Shown: positions 1 to 8,758, counted from the first letter of the stretch. The stretch is 64,000 nt of DNA from Shewanella fodinae (GCF_014651955.1 NZ_BMXW01000001.1:143956-207955); one strand, 5' to 3'. Made by a program: numbers and translations. Notes: a model not told the origin generated them from the sequence alone.

Positions 1-135
1 GTTCAAGAGAAGACAGCACCATCAATCGCATTACCAGATACGCTACTGGCAGCATCCAGCCAGAAACCACAACGAGGATATTCCAATGTGACTAACAAGC
101 CGTTAGAAGCGGCCCCTTATAAGCGCGTGTCATGA
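1..135 (+). CDS. C-terminal end of an unidentified gene (partial)
   Basis: Frame 1 is open from the first base to a TGA at 133-135, giving 44 residues ending in EAAPYKRVS. It would be the tail of a gene that starts left of the window. The fragment shows no domain. Support is only the open frame and its position at the head of a dense gene string. A GTG at 88 after a GAGGA-like sequence could instead start a very short peptide. Confidence 0.3.
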   Translation, partial: VQEKTAPSIALPDTLLAASSQKPQRGYSNVTNKPLEAAPYKRVS

Positions 136-190
136 TCGCGCCCCGAGTCGAGCATTGTTCTTGAGCCAGCTTTGGATCTGGTAAGGGTTA

Positions 191-370
191 ATGAATAAAG
201 GGCCCACTGGTAAAGCAGCTGAAACGCCTGAAAGTTCAGCACCAGTTATTAGCGGCTGCGGCGACGCGAACGGGTTCAGGCCGCCGGATGACGTAACCGG
301 CACCCATTCAAATGCAATTTCCACTCACCACCACCTGTATGGCACATGCAAGCAGCAGAGTACCGCTTGA
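191..370 (+). CDS. Possible small phage protein, 59 residues
   Basis: An ATG at 191 is preceded at good distance by AAGGG and opens 59 codons ending at TGA 368-370. The product starts MNKGPTGKAAETPESSAP and is polar, with no membrane segment. It is not recognised. A second rightward frame (346-591) overlaps its end, so the true coding layout of 190-520 is uncertain. Short genes of this kind are common at the start of phage early operons. Confidence 0.35.
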   Translation: MNKGPTGKAAETPESSAPVISGCGDANGFRPPDDVTGTHSNAISTHHHLYGTCKQQSTA

Positions 371-523
371 GCGCTATTCCTTCGGCGCGAGGACTTCTGG
401 ACACTGGACAATGTGCAAGCCGCCGTTTGGGTTCACGGGCATTGCTGGTAACCGCGCCAGTGGCGACAAAGCGGTCCCCTTTCAATAAGCAAATCCATCC
501 CTTTAAAACAAGGAAAACACATC

Positions 524-898
524 ATGACTACTGGAGAACGCGCACGGCTCCATCGGCTGGCTATTGCCATTTTGATGGTGTCAGCGGATGAAAATGTTAA
601 TCGCAATCTGCGAGTCAGAAAGCAGCTTGTGATGATTGAGCAAATGGCATTGCTCGGGATGTTGTCGCAGGACTTTATGAGCCGTTATTTCGGATTTATC
701 GCCGGGATACGTCAGCACGATGAACAAAGCCTGGCGATGCTGGAAATAGTCAACGGCATGGCCCGTATTCACTGTTTGCCAAATGACCGTAAGCCTCCAG
801 AAATCAAGATTGTAGACAGGCGCGGATCTTGGAAAATGGAGAAGCTAAACCGAGCCATCGAAAACTTTCAAATAGTGGAGGTGCAAGATGCTGCTTAA
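524..898 (+). CDS. Hypothetical phage protein
   Basis: A 124-residue soluble protein with an ATG preceded by AAGGAAA. It looks mostly helical, with a basic first half (RARLHRLAIAILM, then VNRNLRVRKQ). No family is recognised. It overlaps the next gene by 11 bases (888-898), which suggests translational coupling at the head of the early operon. Confidence 0.65.
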   Translation: MTTGERARLHRLAIAILMVSADENVNRNLRVRKQLVMIEQMALLGMLSQDFMSRYFGFIAGIRQHDEQSLAMLEIVNGMARIHCLPNDRKPPEIKIVDRRGSWKMEKLNRAIENFQIVEVQDAA

Positions 899-1223
899 TG
901 CAAACGCGGCCGGCGACTACTTGGCCGCAAAACTCGCCGCTTCAAATGATGCCGTAATCCCCTACAACGAAGCGGTTGATGCCAAGCAAGAGCTGATTAT
1001 CAAAACCATCAGCGAAGGCGGTGAAATCGGCCACTTCAACATGCGCGATGTGATGGATGCCATTTTAGTGAGAAAAGACACTGAAACAGCGCTGATATCC
1101 GGGTATCGCACAAACAATTTTGAGCCATTCAAGGCGCTGGTTAACAAAGAGATTAACCGCATTGCTGAAACGCTGGCCCCGGGAATGGTGGATGCTGAGT
1201 TAGAACGGTTTGGAGGTGTGTGA
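888..1223 (+). CDS. Hypothetical phage protein
   Basis: A 111-residue acidic protein starting MLLNANAAGDYLAAKLAAS, with GGAGG a few bases before the ATG. No motif, signal peptide or membrane segment is visible. Its TGA overlaps the ATG of the next gene (TGATG at 1221-1225), so it belongs to the same transcript. Function unknown. Confidence 0.65.
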   Translation: MLLNANAAGDYLAAKLAASNDAVIPYNEAVDAKQELIIKTISEGGEIGHFNMRDVMDAILVRKDTETALISGYRTNNFEPFKALVNKEINRIAETLAPGMVDAELERFGGV

Positions 1224-1654
1224 TGTATTACGGATATCTAGAAGAAGGTGACAAGTGTCCAGAATGCAAAAAAGGGATTCTTGATTGGAAAAATCCCGAT
1301 AAAGAAATACGGGATAGAGGATGCTCATGCCACATATCACCACCATGCAGTTATTGCACTGGTCAAGTTCTTCACTGTGACGAGTGTGGTTGGTTTGATG
1401 ATGATGTAAACGATGAATCTTATGTACCTGTTGCGCCTGGTCTGTCAATGCTTGTACATAAACCAAAACCTCTAGACAACACAAAAATTGATTATCGATG
1501 CAAGATGCATTCAAGTTCATCGATGATAAAAGAAGGTGTTTACCCAGAAGGTGCCACGATGGAAGAAGTTAGGAAAGAGGTAAACGGGACGTTTGGTGGA
1601 AGATTTGAATTTTTCGAAGGTGGTCGTTTCAAATTTATAGCCTATACGGACTAA
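1223..1654 (+). CDS. Cysteine-rich zinc-ribbon-like hypothetical protein
   Basis: A 143-residue protein whose first third holds CPEC (residues 11-14), a CSC and CSYC stretch and a CDECGW pair, spaced like one or two zinc ribbons. The rest is unfeatured. I take ATG 1223, which overlaps the upstream stop, rather than the GTG at 1220. The first domain may bind nucleic acid, but this is inference only. Base composition is more AT-rich than its neighbours, suggesting a separate origin. Confidence 0.6.
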   Translation: MYYGYLEEGDKCPECKKGILDWKNPDKEIRDRGCSCHISPPCSYCTGQVLHCDECGWFDDDVNDESYVPVAPGLSMLVHKPKPLDNTKIDYRCKMHSSSSMIKEGVYPEGATMEEVRKEVNGTFGGRFEFFEGGRFKFIAYTD

Positions 1655-1669
1655 TGGGAGGTTTTCACA

Positions 1670-2911
1670 ATGCAATTCAAAGTAACCTTCACGCCGATGG
1701 CCAGTGCGCCATCCGGCACTATCACCATCACCTACCCCGTTGAAGCAGACACCAAAGCCGCCGCAGAACGCGCAGCTGAATCACTGCTGGAGGCTGATGG
1801 ATATAGTCGCAAGTGGTTTAAGAAAACTGCGCAGGTGATTGAGTTCAAGCCAAAACCAGCGCCTGAACCAGAACAGGAACCAGACCCAGAGCCGCCAATG
1901 GTAGCTGAATCCAGATATGATATTTTCGGTGAGTCTATTCCAGTTGATGCTGAATTTGTGCCAGATGAACCGGCAGCTAATGACGATGACCCATTCGCAC
2001 AGTTCGTTGTAACGTGGACTATCGAAAGCCTCAATGCGCGACTAGAGCACTTAGCACCTGGTGAGCGGTTGATTATCGATGGGCTGCCTGATGATGTTTA
2101 CCACGGCTCAAATGGCATCAGTTGCAGCAAGTTGAAGCTGTTCTTAGAGTGCCCACAGAAGTACAAGGCCAAGTACATTGATGGCTTGATACCCAATGCA
2201 GAAAAGGCCTACTTTGATTTTGGCAAAGCTGCGCACTGCATGGTGTTGGAACCGTGGGCATTTGATGATCGCTATTGCAGACAGCCTGATGATATCAAGG
2301 TTCGCCGTGGCAATGCTTGGGATTCGGTTAAGTCTGCCGCTGATACTGCTGGTAAAGTAGTTCTAACACCACAACAGTGGGAAGATATTCCGCTGTTGCG
2401 CCAGTCGCTGGAAGCCAACAGCACTGCACTGGCGCTATCGACTGGCGGAGTTCAGGAGCGCAGTATTTTCATGCGCGACGTTGAAACTGGCCTAATCATC
2501 AAATGCCGCCCGGATTACACCATCGGCAATATCATCGTTGATCTAAAAACTAGCGACACGGCAGATCCGCGCTTCTTCGGTGCTAAAGCTAAAAAGCTCG
2601 GTTACCACATCCAGGATGCCATGTACTCCGATATCGCACAGGCAGAGGAATTCTGCTTTTTCGTCATCGAGTCAGAACGGCCATTCGTTATCACCGCTCC
2701 GGTCATTATGAAGCAACCAGTTAAGCGCCTTGGTTATCTGAAGTACCGCAAAGCACTGCACGATATTAAACAGTGCATGGATTCAGGTATCTGGACAGCG
2801 TACACAGCAGATCCGGTTTATGTCGAGTTGAACGGCTGGGAACAGTCAGAACTTGAGGATCTGGAAGCACAATTTGACGGTGGCAACGCCGCCTATGGGA
2901 ATGCAGCATGA
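1670..2911 (+). CDS. RecE-like 5'-3' exonuclease (PD-(D/E)XK, exonuclease VIII type)
   Basis: A 413-residue protein. Residues 1-130 form a variable region with a proline/glutamate linker (60-80). From about 140 comes the RecE-type nuclease domain: YHGSNGISCSKLKLFLECP near 144, H189 in GKAAHCMVLEP, D282, the D291-L-K293 pair and a Q315xxxY319 motif. These match the catalytic set of RecE/lambda-exonuclease-like enzymes. The family degrades 5' strands at double-strand ends to make single strands for an annealing protein. The next gene is recT, overlapping by 4 bases (2908-2911), which is the classic RecE/RecT pair. It lacks the long N-terminus of E. coli RecE. Confidence 0.85.
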   Translation: MQFKVTFTPMASAPSGTITITYPVEADTKAAAERAAESLLEADGYSRKWFKKTAQVIEFKPKPAPEPEQEPDPEPPMVAESRYDIFGESIPVDAEFVPDEPAANDDDPFAQFVVTWTIESLNARLEHLAPGERLIIDGLPDDVYHGSNGISCSKLKLFLECPQKYKAKYIDGLIPNAEKAYFDFGKAAHCMVLEPWAFDDRYCRQPDDIKVRRGNAWDSVKSAADTAGKVVLTPQQWEDIPLLRQSLEANSTALALSTGGVQERSIFMRDVETGLIIKCRPDYTIGNIIVDLKTSDTADPRFFGAKAKKLGYHIQDAMYSDIAQAEEFCFFVIESERPFVITAPVIMKQPVKRLGYLKYRKALHDIKQCMDSGIWTAYTADPVYVELNGWEQSELEDLEAQFDGGNAAYGNAA

Positions 2912-3780
2912 ACAGCCAAATTTCAAACGTTACTCAGATGCGTAAATCTGAGCTAGAACAGCCAGCACGTTTTCTGGTACCAAGCAACTTTCAGGAAGCA
3001 ATGCAGATTGCCGAAATGCTCGCTCAATCTGAGATGGTGCCTAAGAACTACCAACGCAAACCTTTTGATATTGCTATTGCGATGGCTATGGGTGCCGAAC
3101 TTGGATTTCAACCGCTTCAATCGCTGCAAAATATCGCAGTTATCAATGGCCGTCCTTCTGTTTGGGGTGATGCTTTCAGGGCTTTGATTATAGGAAGCCC
3201 AGACCTTATGGATTTTAAGGAATGGTATGATGAAAAAACTGAAACGGCACATTGTATGATTCAGCGCCGTCTTGTATCTGGTGCTGTAGTTGAGTTTACT
3301 AACTCTTTTAGTATCCAAGATGCGAAAACCGCTGGATTATGGGGTAAGCAAGGTCCTTGGACACAGTATCCACGCAGACAGCAACAGTGGCGAGCATTAG
3401 GGTTCGCTGGGCGCGATGCTTATGCAGACCGTCTACGTGGTATCTGGATTGATGCTGAGGCACAAGACATGCCACCAGAGAAAGAAATTAATCCAAAGCA
3501 CCAGCCAGGTGAAAAACTCCAGCAGGTATTGGATAAGGCCGAAGCTAACCCCGCAGAACAGCAGAAAGCTTTGCCAACACCATTCGAAACTCTGAGCTTG
3601 TCACTCAACGACTGCACCACGCTTGAAGAACTCAACGAAGTGGCCGCATCAATCGGTGAAGCGGTCAAGGTTGGCAAGGTGAACGACTCAGAGCGCAAGC
3701 ACTTGGGTTCCATCTACAACAACCGAAAGGCCAAGTTAGAGCCGCAGGTTGATACCGAAACTGGCGAAGTAACCGCATAA
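2908..3780 (+). CDS. recT: RecT-family single-strand annealing protein
   Basis: A 290-residue protein. Residues 20-190 carry the RecT core: MVPKNYQRKPFDIAIAMAMG followed by GFQPLQSLQNIAVINGRPSVWGD and a late WGKQGPWTQYPRRQQQWRA. The family coats single-stranded DNA and anneals it to homologous strands. With the upstream exonuclease it forms the element's recombination system. The C-terminal third is charged and poorly conserved. The start ATG overlaps the end of the exonuclease gene, so the two are translationally coupled. Confidence 0.88.
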   Translation: MNSQISNVTQMRKSELEQPARFLVPSNFQEAMQIAEMLAQSEMVPKNYQRKPFDIAIAMAMGAELGFQPLQSLQNIAVINGRPSVWGDAFRALIIGSPDLMDFKEWYDEKTETAHCMIQRRLVSGAVVEFTNSFSIQDAKTAGLWGKQGPWTQYPRRQQQWRALGFAGRDAYADRLRGIWIDAEAQDMPPEKEINPKHQPGEKLQQVLDKAEANPAEQQKALPTPFETLSLSLNDCTTLEELNEVAASIGEAVKVGKVNDSERKHLGSIYNNRKAKLEPQVDTETGEVTA

Positions 3781-3789
3781 GGAGCGGCA

Positions 3790-4305
3790 ATGACTGATAC
3801 AAGAGCCTTTTCAAAGGAAAAATTAATTCCTCAGAGTCCGTTGCCATATATAAGCCGTAAAGCTTTAAAGCGAGTTGGTGATGATGCGTTGCCAATACCA
3901 ACTAAATGCGAATGCGGTGGGAAAGTAATACTGAGCAAGAACTCCGTCATCTATAACGGTAAAGAGTATGGTGACTGGCCATTTGTTTACCACTGTACGT
4001 GTTGTGATCGGTATGTTGGACTTCATCCTAATACTGATATTCCGCTTGGCACTCTAGCTGATAAATGTCTACGTGACGCTAGAAAATCTTGTAAACCACC
4101 ATTCAACAAAATATGGCAACTTGGTTTTATGAGTCGTGACGAAGCCTATATCTGGTTAGCTAATAAGCTAGATATTGATAAAACGAAATGCCACTTCGGT
4201 TTATTTGATGAAAACATGTGCGAGAAAGCGCGTACTTTATGTGAAGATTTTTTCACTAAAAATAAAGTCAAAGTAAACCTCCGTACTGGCGAAATTCACG
4301 CCTAA
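3790..4305 (+). CDS. DUF3268-family zinc-finger protein
   Basis: A 171-residue protein with GGAG before the ATG. Residues 38-70 hold CECGG and CTCCDRYVGLHP, a four-cysteine zinc site. The following PLGTLADKCLRDARKSCK and FMSRDEAYIWLANKL match the phage DUF3268 pattern as I remember it. The biochemical role is unknown. It follows recT by 9 bases and is in the same operon. The 74 bases after it are non-coding. Confidence 0.7.
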   Translation: MTDTRAFSKEKLIPQSPLPYISRKALKRVGDDALPIPTKCECGGKVILSKNSVIYNGKEYGDWPFVYHCTCCDRYVGLHPNTDIPLGTLADKCLRDARKSCKPPFNKIWQLGFMSRDEAYIWLANKLDIDKTKCHFGLFDENMCEKARTLCEDFFTKNKVKVNLRTGEIHA

Positions 4306-4379
4306 CTAACCCTTCCCAACACCTCCGGCGCCAGCAATATCTGTGCGCTGTTGGTTTCTTTTTGCCTAGGAAAACCATT

Positions 4380-5405
4380 ATGACTAATGCACAGCAATCA
4401 GTTGATACCGTCACCAATACCCTGCCAGTCCCATTTGAGGAAATCACCGAAGAAAAGGCGGTAACGCTCGGGCCTGTTCTATATACAGATGCTGGACAGT
4501 TAACGCCGTACTTTGACCACATCAAGGCCAGCGTTAACGAAGTTCCTGATTTAACCACAGTAAAAGGACGTGACCGCATCGCGTCACTTGCCGCAAGTGT
4601 TAGCCGCAGCAAAACGGCGATTGAAAAGCCAGGACGCGCCTACCTGAAACACGTTAAGGCCGTGGTTAAACCCATCGAGCAGAACCTGAAAAAGTTCGTT
4701 GATGACTGTGATGAATTGCGCGACATGGTGCGTAAGCCACTTACCGACTGGGAAAACGAACAGAAAGCCCATCAGGAAATGCTGCAAGCCAAGGTGTCGT
4801 ATTTCGCTGAAGAGTACGCCGGAATGATGGAGAACGCCCCGGACAATCTCACCGAGCGTTTGCAGTTCTTCGAGCGTGTTCACGCTGCGCTGACCGCTGA
4901 AAAAATTGATGCCAGCTATGAGCAATATCAGGAAGCTGGTGCCGCCGCCAAGGCTGAAACGTTGGATAAAATCGAACTGCGCATTGCCGGAACTAAGGCA
5001 GAAATTCAAGAACAGAAACGCCTTGCTGAAGAAGCGGAGCAAAAGCGACAGCAAGAAATTGAGCAAGCCAAGGCGCAGGCAGAAGCGAAGGCTAAAGCCG
5101 ATGCGCAAGCAGAAATTGAAGCTGCCAACCGCCGCGCAGAAGAAGCCAAAGCACTGGCCGCAGAACAAGCTAAACAACGCGAAGCTGCAGCCGCAGAAGC
5201 TGAACGTCAACGCATTATCGAAGAACAACGGAAGCAGCAGGAAATTGAAACTGCTCGCGCTGCCGATGTTGAACATCGCAAAGCTGTTAACAATGACGTT
5301 CTGCAAAAGCTGATGGCTGAAATCGGTATCGATGAAGATACCGCACGGCTAATCATCATTAAGGCAGCCAAGGGAAATCTTGGTGCTCTGCAAATGAATT
5401 ACTGA
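4380..5405 (+). CDS. Coiled-coil phage protein, Ala/Glu/Lys rich
   Basis: A 341-residue protein. Residues 1-190 look globular and helical. Residues 200-300 are an almost uninterrupted alanine/glutamate/lysine/glutamine coiled coil of the TolA type, followed by a short C-terminal domain (LMAEIGIDEDTARLIIIKAAKG). I use ATG 4380 with TAGGAAAA upstream rather than the TTG at 4362. No enzyme motif is seen. Similar long helical proteins occur next to recE/recT in other phages, but no function can be given. Confidence 0.65.
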   Translation: MTNAQQSVDTVTNTLPVPFEEITEEKAVTLGPVLYTDAGQLTPYFDHIKASVNEVPDLTTVKGRDRIASLAASVSRSKTAIEKPGRAYLKHVKAVVKPIEQNLKKFVDDCDELRDMVRKPLTDWENEQKAHQEMLQAKVSYFAEEYAGMMENAPDNLTERLQFFERVHAALTAEKIDASYEQYQEAGAAAKAETLDKIELRIAGTKAEIQEQKRLAEEAEQKRQQEIEQAKAQAEAKAKADAQAEIEAANRRAEEAKALAAEQAKQREAAAAEAERQRIIEEQRKQQEIETARAADVEHRKAVNNDVLQKLMAEIGIDEDTARLIIIKAAKGNLGALQMNY

Positions 5406-5415
5406 GGTTACGGCG

Positions 5416-5574
5416 ATGATCGACTCAAACACCTTCAACCCACACCGGTTCGCTGACGGTTACCGCCAGCGAGATACCAAAGTCACCGACGAAATGAAGC
5501 GCCGCGCCGAAGTCAGGCGCCAGATTGAAGATAAACGCCAGCAGCTCGAGTTAGAGCGCATGTTTAAGCTGTGA
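5416..5574 (+). CDS. Small charged phage protein, 52 residues
   Basis: ATG 5416 follows GAGGTTACGG and opens 52 codons ending at TGA 5572-5574. The product starts MIDSNTFNPHRFADGYRQRD and is strongly charged and helical (KRRAEVRRQIEDKRQQ). It fills the 176-base gap between two longer genes of the operon with correct spacing on both sides, which is the main support. No family recognised. Confidence 0.55.
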   Translation: MIDSNTFNPHRFADGYRQRDTKVTDEMKRRAEVRRQIEDKRQQLELERMFKL

Positions 5575-5581
5575 GGTTAGC

Positions 5582-6235
5582 ATGAAAGAACGTCCAATCA
5601 TCTTCAACGGCGACATGATCCGCGCCATTCTAGCAGGTGAAAAAACGCAAACACGGAGACCAGTAAATCTACCAGTTATTGACAAAGATTGGTTGATAGA
5701 ACTGGCTCCATGCGAACTAGCAGGTGAAATTAACAATGGCGACCTCACTAACAGTAAATACGGCATCATTGGTGATCATCTGTGGGTGCGTGAGACTTTT
5801 GCGATAGTTCCAAAAACAGCATATGCACACAGCGATGGTGTAACTCAAATAAAAAGCCCAATAGATAAAGACAGTGCATCTATTTATAAGGCTGATTGGT
5901 GCAGGTCTGATGGTGGAATCAGATGGAAGCCATCAATCCACATGCCACGCTGGGCATGCCGCATCATCCTTGAAATCACTAATGTTCGGGTGGAGCGGCT
6001 ACAGGATATCGGCGAGTACGATGCGTGTGCTGAAGGCGTAGGCCAAGAGGAACACCTAGACACTCCGTCAGAGTTGGCCGCCTACTCCTTTCATGAGGGA
6101 TTTCGCCGCCTGTGGAAATCTCTTTACGGCCAGGACTCTTGGGATGCAAATCCCTGGGTATGGGTAATCGAGTTCAAAGTGTTAACCACCAACGGTGTAA
6201 TACCTAATGAGGCAGCAAAATGCGCCGAAGCATAA
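5582..6235 (+). CDS. Phage protein of the KTQTRRP type (often labelled morphogenetic)
   Basis: A 217-residue protein starting MKERPIIFNGDMIRAILAGE then KTQTRRPV. That N-terminus is typical of a widespread phage and prophage family with an ASCH/PUA-like fold; the rest includes LWVRETFA and a tryptophan-rich end (NPWVWVIEFKV). Members are usually annotated as morphogenetic or ASCH-like, with no proven function. An RNA- or nucleotide-binding role is only inferred from the fold. It overlaps the next small gene by 16 bases. Confidence 0.7.
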   Translation: MKERPIIFNGDMIRAILAGEKTQTRRPVNLPVIDKDWLIELAPCELAGEINNGDLTNSKYGIIGDHLWVRETFAIVPKTAYAHSDGVTQIKSPIDKDSASIYKADWCRSDGGIRWKPSIHMPRWACRIILEITNVRVERLQDIGEYDACAEGVGQEEHLDTPSELAAYSFHEGFRRLWKSLYGQDSWDANPWVWVIEFKVLTTNGVIPNEAAKCAEA

Positions 6236-6447
6236 TTTCATTCCTCGCTAGTGCATTAGCGCTAGGAGGACATAGCGTCATCATCAACGGCCAGCCACAA
6301 ACTGGCCGTTCTCGTCTCCGAAAGCGCAATGCTTACAGTCCGTACCAGAAGCGCCGTAAGTTCCCCGGACAAACCCCAGCGCACAAGCAGTCAAAGCGCA
6401 AACATACCAGCACCATGCGGAAGTTCAGGCCGCATCGGTGCAAGTGA
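6220..6447 (+). CDS. Small basic phage protein
   Basis: A 75-residue, very basic protein starting at ATG 6220 with GAGG upstream. It begins with a short hydrophobic stretch (IISFLASALALGG) and continues as an arginine/lysine-rich tail. It overlaps the preceding gene by 16 bases. The other rightward frame at 6329-6517 is probably its shadow. No family recognised. Confidence 0.45.
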   Translation: MRRSIISFLASALALGGHSVIINGQPQTGRSRLRKRNAYSPYQKRRKFPGQTPAHKQSKRKHTSTMRKFRPHRCK

Positions 6448-6455
6448 GGTGAAAC

Positions 6456-6779
6456 ATGTTCAGAGTATTTGGCATTACCAAATCAATGGCAGAAGCACGG
6501 GCCAGACGCATTGTTAAACGCTTAGTTAAAGATGGAAAAAATAAAAGAAAACTGAGCGATATCGAGTATCAAAAAGCACTAGATGCCGAAGTAAAACGCC
6601 TAATGACTTGCGGCAAGCCAAAGATGCTCAGTCATGACCTTAGTACGCCGAGTATCTGCTATGACTTTGCGGCGCTGGTAAAAGACTTAGGCCAGTGGAC
6701 CATCATGTACCGCGCTGAAACTGGCGAGTTTTTAAAGTCAGGCAAGCCAAAGATGGAGTGGAAGGAGTACCAGCAATGA
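6456..6779 (+). CDS. Hypothetical phage protein
   Basis: A 107-residue basic protein, GAGGTG before the ATG, starting MFRVFGITKSMAEARARRIV. It is helical in the first half, with SICYDFAALVKDLGQWTIMY in the second. Its TGA overlaps the ATG of the clamp-like gene (ATGA at 6776-6779). No motif identifies a function. Confidence 0.6.
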   Translation: MFRVFGITKSMAEARARRIVKRLVKDGKNKRKLSDIEYQKALDAEVKRLMTCGKPKMLSHDLSTPSICYDFAALVKDLGQWTIMYRAETGEFLKSGKPKMEWKEYQQ

Positions 6780-7471
6780 AGCAGCCACGCTTATTTTTTC
6801 AACGCAAGTATTTGCCAATGCTTGCAACCTTTTGTGCCAAACAAGACATTCGATATTACCTCAACGGATTCCACATTAAACCGCATCCTCAGGTGGGCGT
6901 GGTACTAACCGCCACTGACGGACATCGGTTAGTGACAATCCACGATAAAGAAGGTAAATCAAACGGCGAGTACATCTACCCTATCAGCACTCAGCTAAAT
7001 GCCGCTGCCAAGTCTGCTGGAAGAAGTTATGGCATTCAGTGCGAACGCATTGAGATTGTAGGCACCACACTGAGAATAACCGGATTAGATGACTGGTTTG
7101 TGCAGAAAGATTGGCTAAATGGCGGCATTACTCCACCTATCAAGTTCATGGAGTTTGTAACGCCTATCGATGGTACATACCCTAACGTGGCGGCACTATT
7201 TAAAAACCTGAAGTTTGGTCAAGTATCGCTTGCAGGGTTCCATCCTCAGTACATTGCAGATCTAAAACTACTGTCCAACAATCCAAAATTACCAGCTTCT
7301 GTGATGCAGTTTCGTGAAAGCGATGGCGCAGCAGTGATGGTATCCGGCTTTGACAATGAAATCGTTGCCATGGTGATGCCTATTCGCATGGATGATACAG
7401 ATCGTTCACTACCAGAATTTGTTAATCACTCAGGTCATCAAGATGTAGATCAGAAGAAGGAGGTAGCATGA
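6776..7471 (+). CDS. Beta-clamp-like (DnaN-type) phage protein
   Basis: A 231-residue protein with a strong GGAAGGAG before ATG 6776. Residues around 40 read VVLTATDGHRLVTIHDKEG. The ATDGHRL signature is the one seen in the first domain of DNA polymerase III beta. A second region (MQFRESDGAAVMVSGFDNEIVAMVMPIR) resembles the end of a clamp domain. It is about two thirds the length of a bacterial clamp, so it may be a shortened clamp or a clamp-fold protein with another role. The early phage location fits replication. It overlaps the next gene by 4 bases. Confidence 0.6.
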   Translation: MKQPRLFFQRKYLPMLATFCAKQDIRYYLNGFHIKPHPQVGVVLTATDGHRLVTIHDKEGKSNGEYIYPISTQLNAAAKSAGRSYGIQCERIEIVGTTLRITGLDDWFVQKDWLNGGITPPIKFMEFVTPIDGTYPNVAALFKNLKFGQVSLAGFHPQYIADLKLLSNNPKLPASVMQFRESDGAAVMVSGFDNEIVAMVMPIRMDDTDRSLPEFVNHSGHQDVDQKKEVA

Positions 7472-8220
7472 GAACAGCTGAGATAAAAGCAGCATTACGT
7501 TCCCGCTTCTGTGCACCTGAATGGGCTGTATTTTTTGAAGTTGGCGATGGTACTGGAACAAATCAACGCCGGTGGGCTGATGCAGTGGCAATGAACATGT
7601 GGCCTTCTCGCGGTTTAGAAATTCACGGCTTCGAGATAAAAGTCAGCAGATCAGATTGGACACGCGAGCTCAAGAACCCGGAGAAATCAGCCAAGGTCCA
7701 GCAGTATTGCGACCGTTGGTGGATCATCACACCAAAGGGAATCGTAAAACCAGAAGAACTACCGCCTACGTGGGGGTTGTACGAGGTAAGCGAATCAGGA
7801 ACGATTCGGCAGATCACGGCAGCACCATTATTGGCATCTGTTGCTGTAACTCGTCAATTCATGGCTGCAATGCTACGCAGAGCAGGTGGCGTAGATGAAG
7901 ATGAAATATCGGCAAAAGTTGTTCAGCAAATAGAGAAAATCCGTGCTGGTGATGCCAAACGTATAGAAAGTGCAATACAAGCTGCTAAATCCAAATATGA
8001 AAATTTGCTAGAAAAAGTTAAGACATTTGAGGATGTAAGTGGCTTATCTATCAGTAAATTTGGATTAGCTGAGGAAACAGCTAAAGCTGTTAACCTAGTC
8101 GTAGCAACAGGGGTACTAAGCACCCACGGTCGTCTAGCTCGATTAACACGCGAGGCAGAGTCTTTTGCAGCTACCTGCAATGAAATATTAAGCCAGTTTA
8201 AGGAAAAGGAGGATGCATGA
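7468..8220 (+). CDS. PD-(D/E)XK nuclease-like protein with coiled-coil tail
   Basis: A 250-residue protein. The first 110 residues look like a restriction-endonuclease fold: D38 in RWADAVAMNMW, then E56-I-K58 in FEIKVSRSDWTRELKNPEK, followed by CDRWWIITPKGIVKPEELPP. This resembles the MmcB-like group of DNA-repair-associated proteins. Residues 145-250 are helical and probably coiled. The operon also contains a DNA methyltransferase at 9891. Whether the two work together is not shown by the sequence. Confidence 0.6.
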   Translation: MRTAEIKAALRSRFCAPEWAVFFEVGDGTGTNQRRWADAVAMNMWPSRGLEIHGFEIKVSRSDWTRELKNPEKSAKVQQYCDRWWIITPKGIVKPEELPPTWGLYEVSESGTIRQITAAPLLASVAVTRQFMAAMLRRAGGVDEDEISAKVVQQIEKIRAGDAKRIESAIQAAKSKYENLLEKVKTFEDVSGLSISKFGLAEETAKAVNLVVATGVLSTHGRLARLTREAESFAATCNEILSQFKEKEDA

Positions 8221-8474
8221 AAGCCAGAACTACACCACTTGGAATTACACCAATTGGCTGCATCAACGTTGATATGCCGTTAGTCGATGCCACAGAGTTT
8301 GAAGGACTTGCACAGCATTGCAGAGATGAAGCTGAAACATTTCAGCAGATAGCAAAGCGAGATATATACAACGGTGAAACTGACAATTTACAACTGTGGA
8401 TAGATAAACGAGACAAACTAAAAAAACTAGCTGACTTTTTTGACGACATGATCGAACAAGTTGGTGGACTATGA
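8217..8474 (+). CDS. Hypothetical phage protein
   Basis: An 85-residue acidic protein that overlaps both neighbours by 4 bases (ATGA at each end). It starts MKARTTPLGITPIGCINVDM and ends with a helical DKRDKLKKLADFFDDMIEQVG. No family recognised. The overlapping start and stop codons argue it is translated. Confidence 0.6.
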   Translation: MKARTTPLGITPIGCINVDMPLVDATEFEGLAQHCRDEAETFQQIAKRDIYNGETDNLQLWIDKRDKLKKLADFFDDMIEQVGGL

Positions 8475-8758
8475 GCGAGTTACAAAAAGCCCTTATCCAA
8501 GGCATGGAACCCGCCGAGAAAATCGACATTCTGATTGGGCTGACTGATATCACCAGCGAGGACAACAAGATTGCCCTACACCGCCACTACGTTAACGGCT
8601 GGCCGATAACCACCGCAGCCGAATCCCGCAGCCTGGACGATGCCAACTTTCGCAAAACCGTTAAATCGCTAGAAGCCGTGGCCGTAAAGCTCGAACGCTA
8701 CAAAGAAATCGAGTGGGCGCGCTGGGGATATAAATCACCATGCGCAACAGGTGAGTAA
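8471..8758 (+). CDS. PapB-like small helix-turn-helix protein (tentative)
   Basis: A 95-residue protein. Residues 15-75 (IDILIGLTDITSEDNKIALH, then HYVNGWPITTAAESRSLDD, then NFRKTVKSLEAV) have the spacing of the PapB/FaeB-type adhesin regulator helix-turn-helix also found in some phages. It would then bind DNA. The match rests on pattern memory only and is tentative. It is the last gene of a tightly overlapping set; 77 bases separate it from the next. Confidence 0.5.
   Translation: MSELQKALIQGMEPAEKIDILIGLTDITSEDNKIALHRHYVNGWPITTAAESRSLDDANFRKTVKSLEAVAVKLERYKEIEWARWGYKSPCATGE

Noticed and set aside
346-591. 81-codon rightward frame overlapping the first phage genes
   Set aside because: Overlaps both the 59-codon frame and the gene at 524, has no ribosome site before its ATG and no family features. 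A frame-switched relation to the 191-370 frame cannot be excluded.
4306-4379. Possible attenuator before the coiled-coil gene
   Set aside because: TTTCTTTTT follows weak pairings (CCAGC/GCTG), but no convincing stem of six or more pairs could be drawn.
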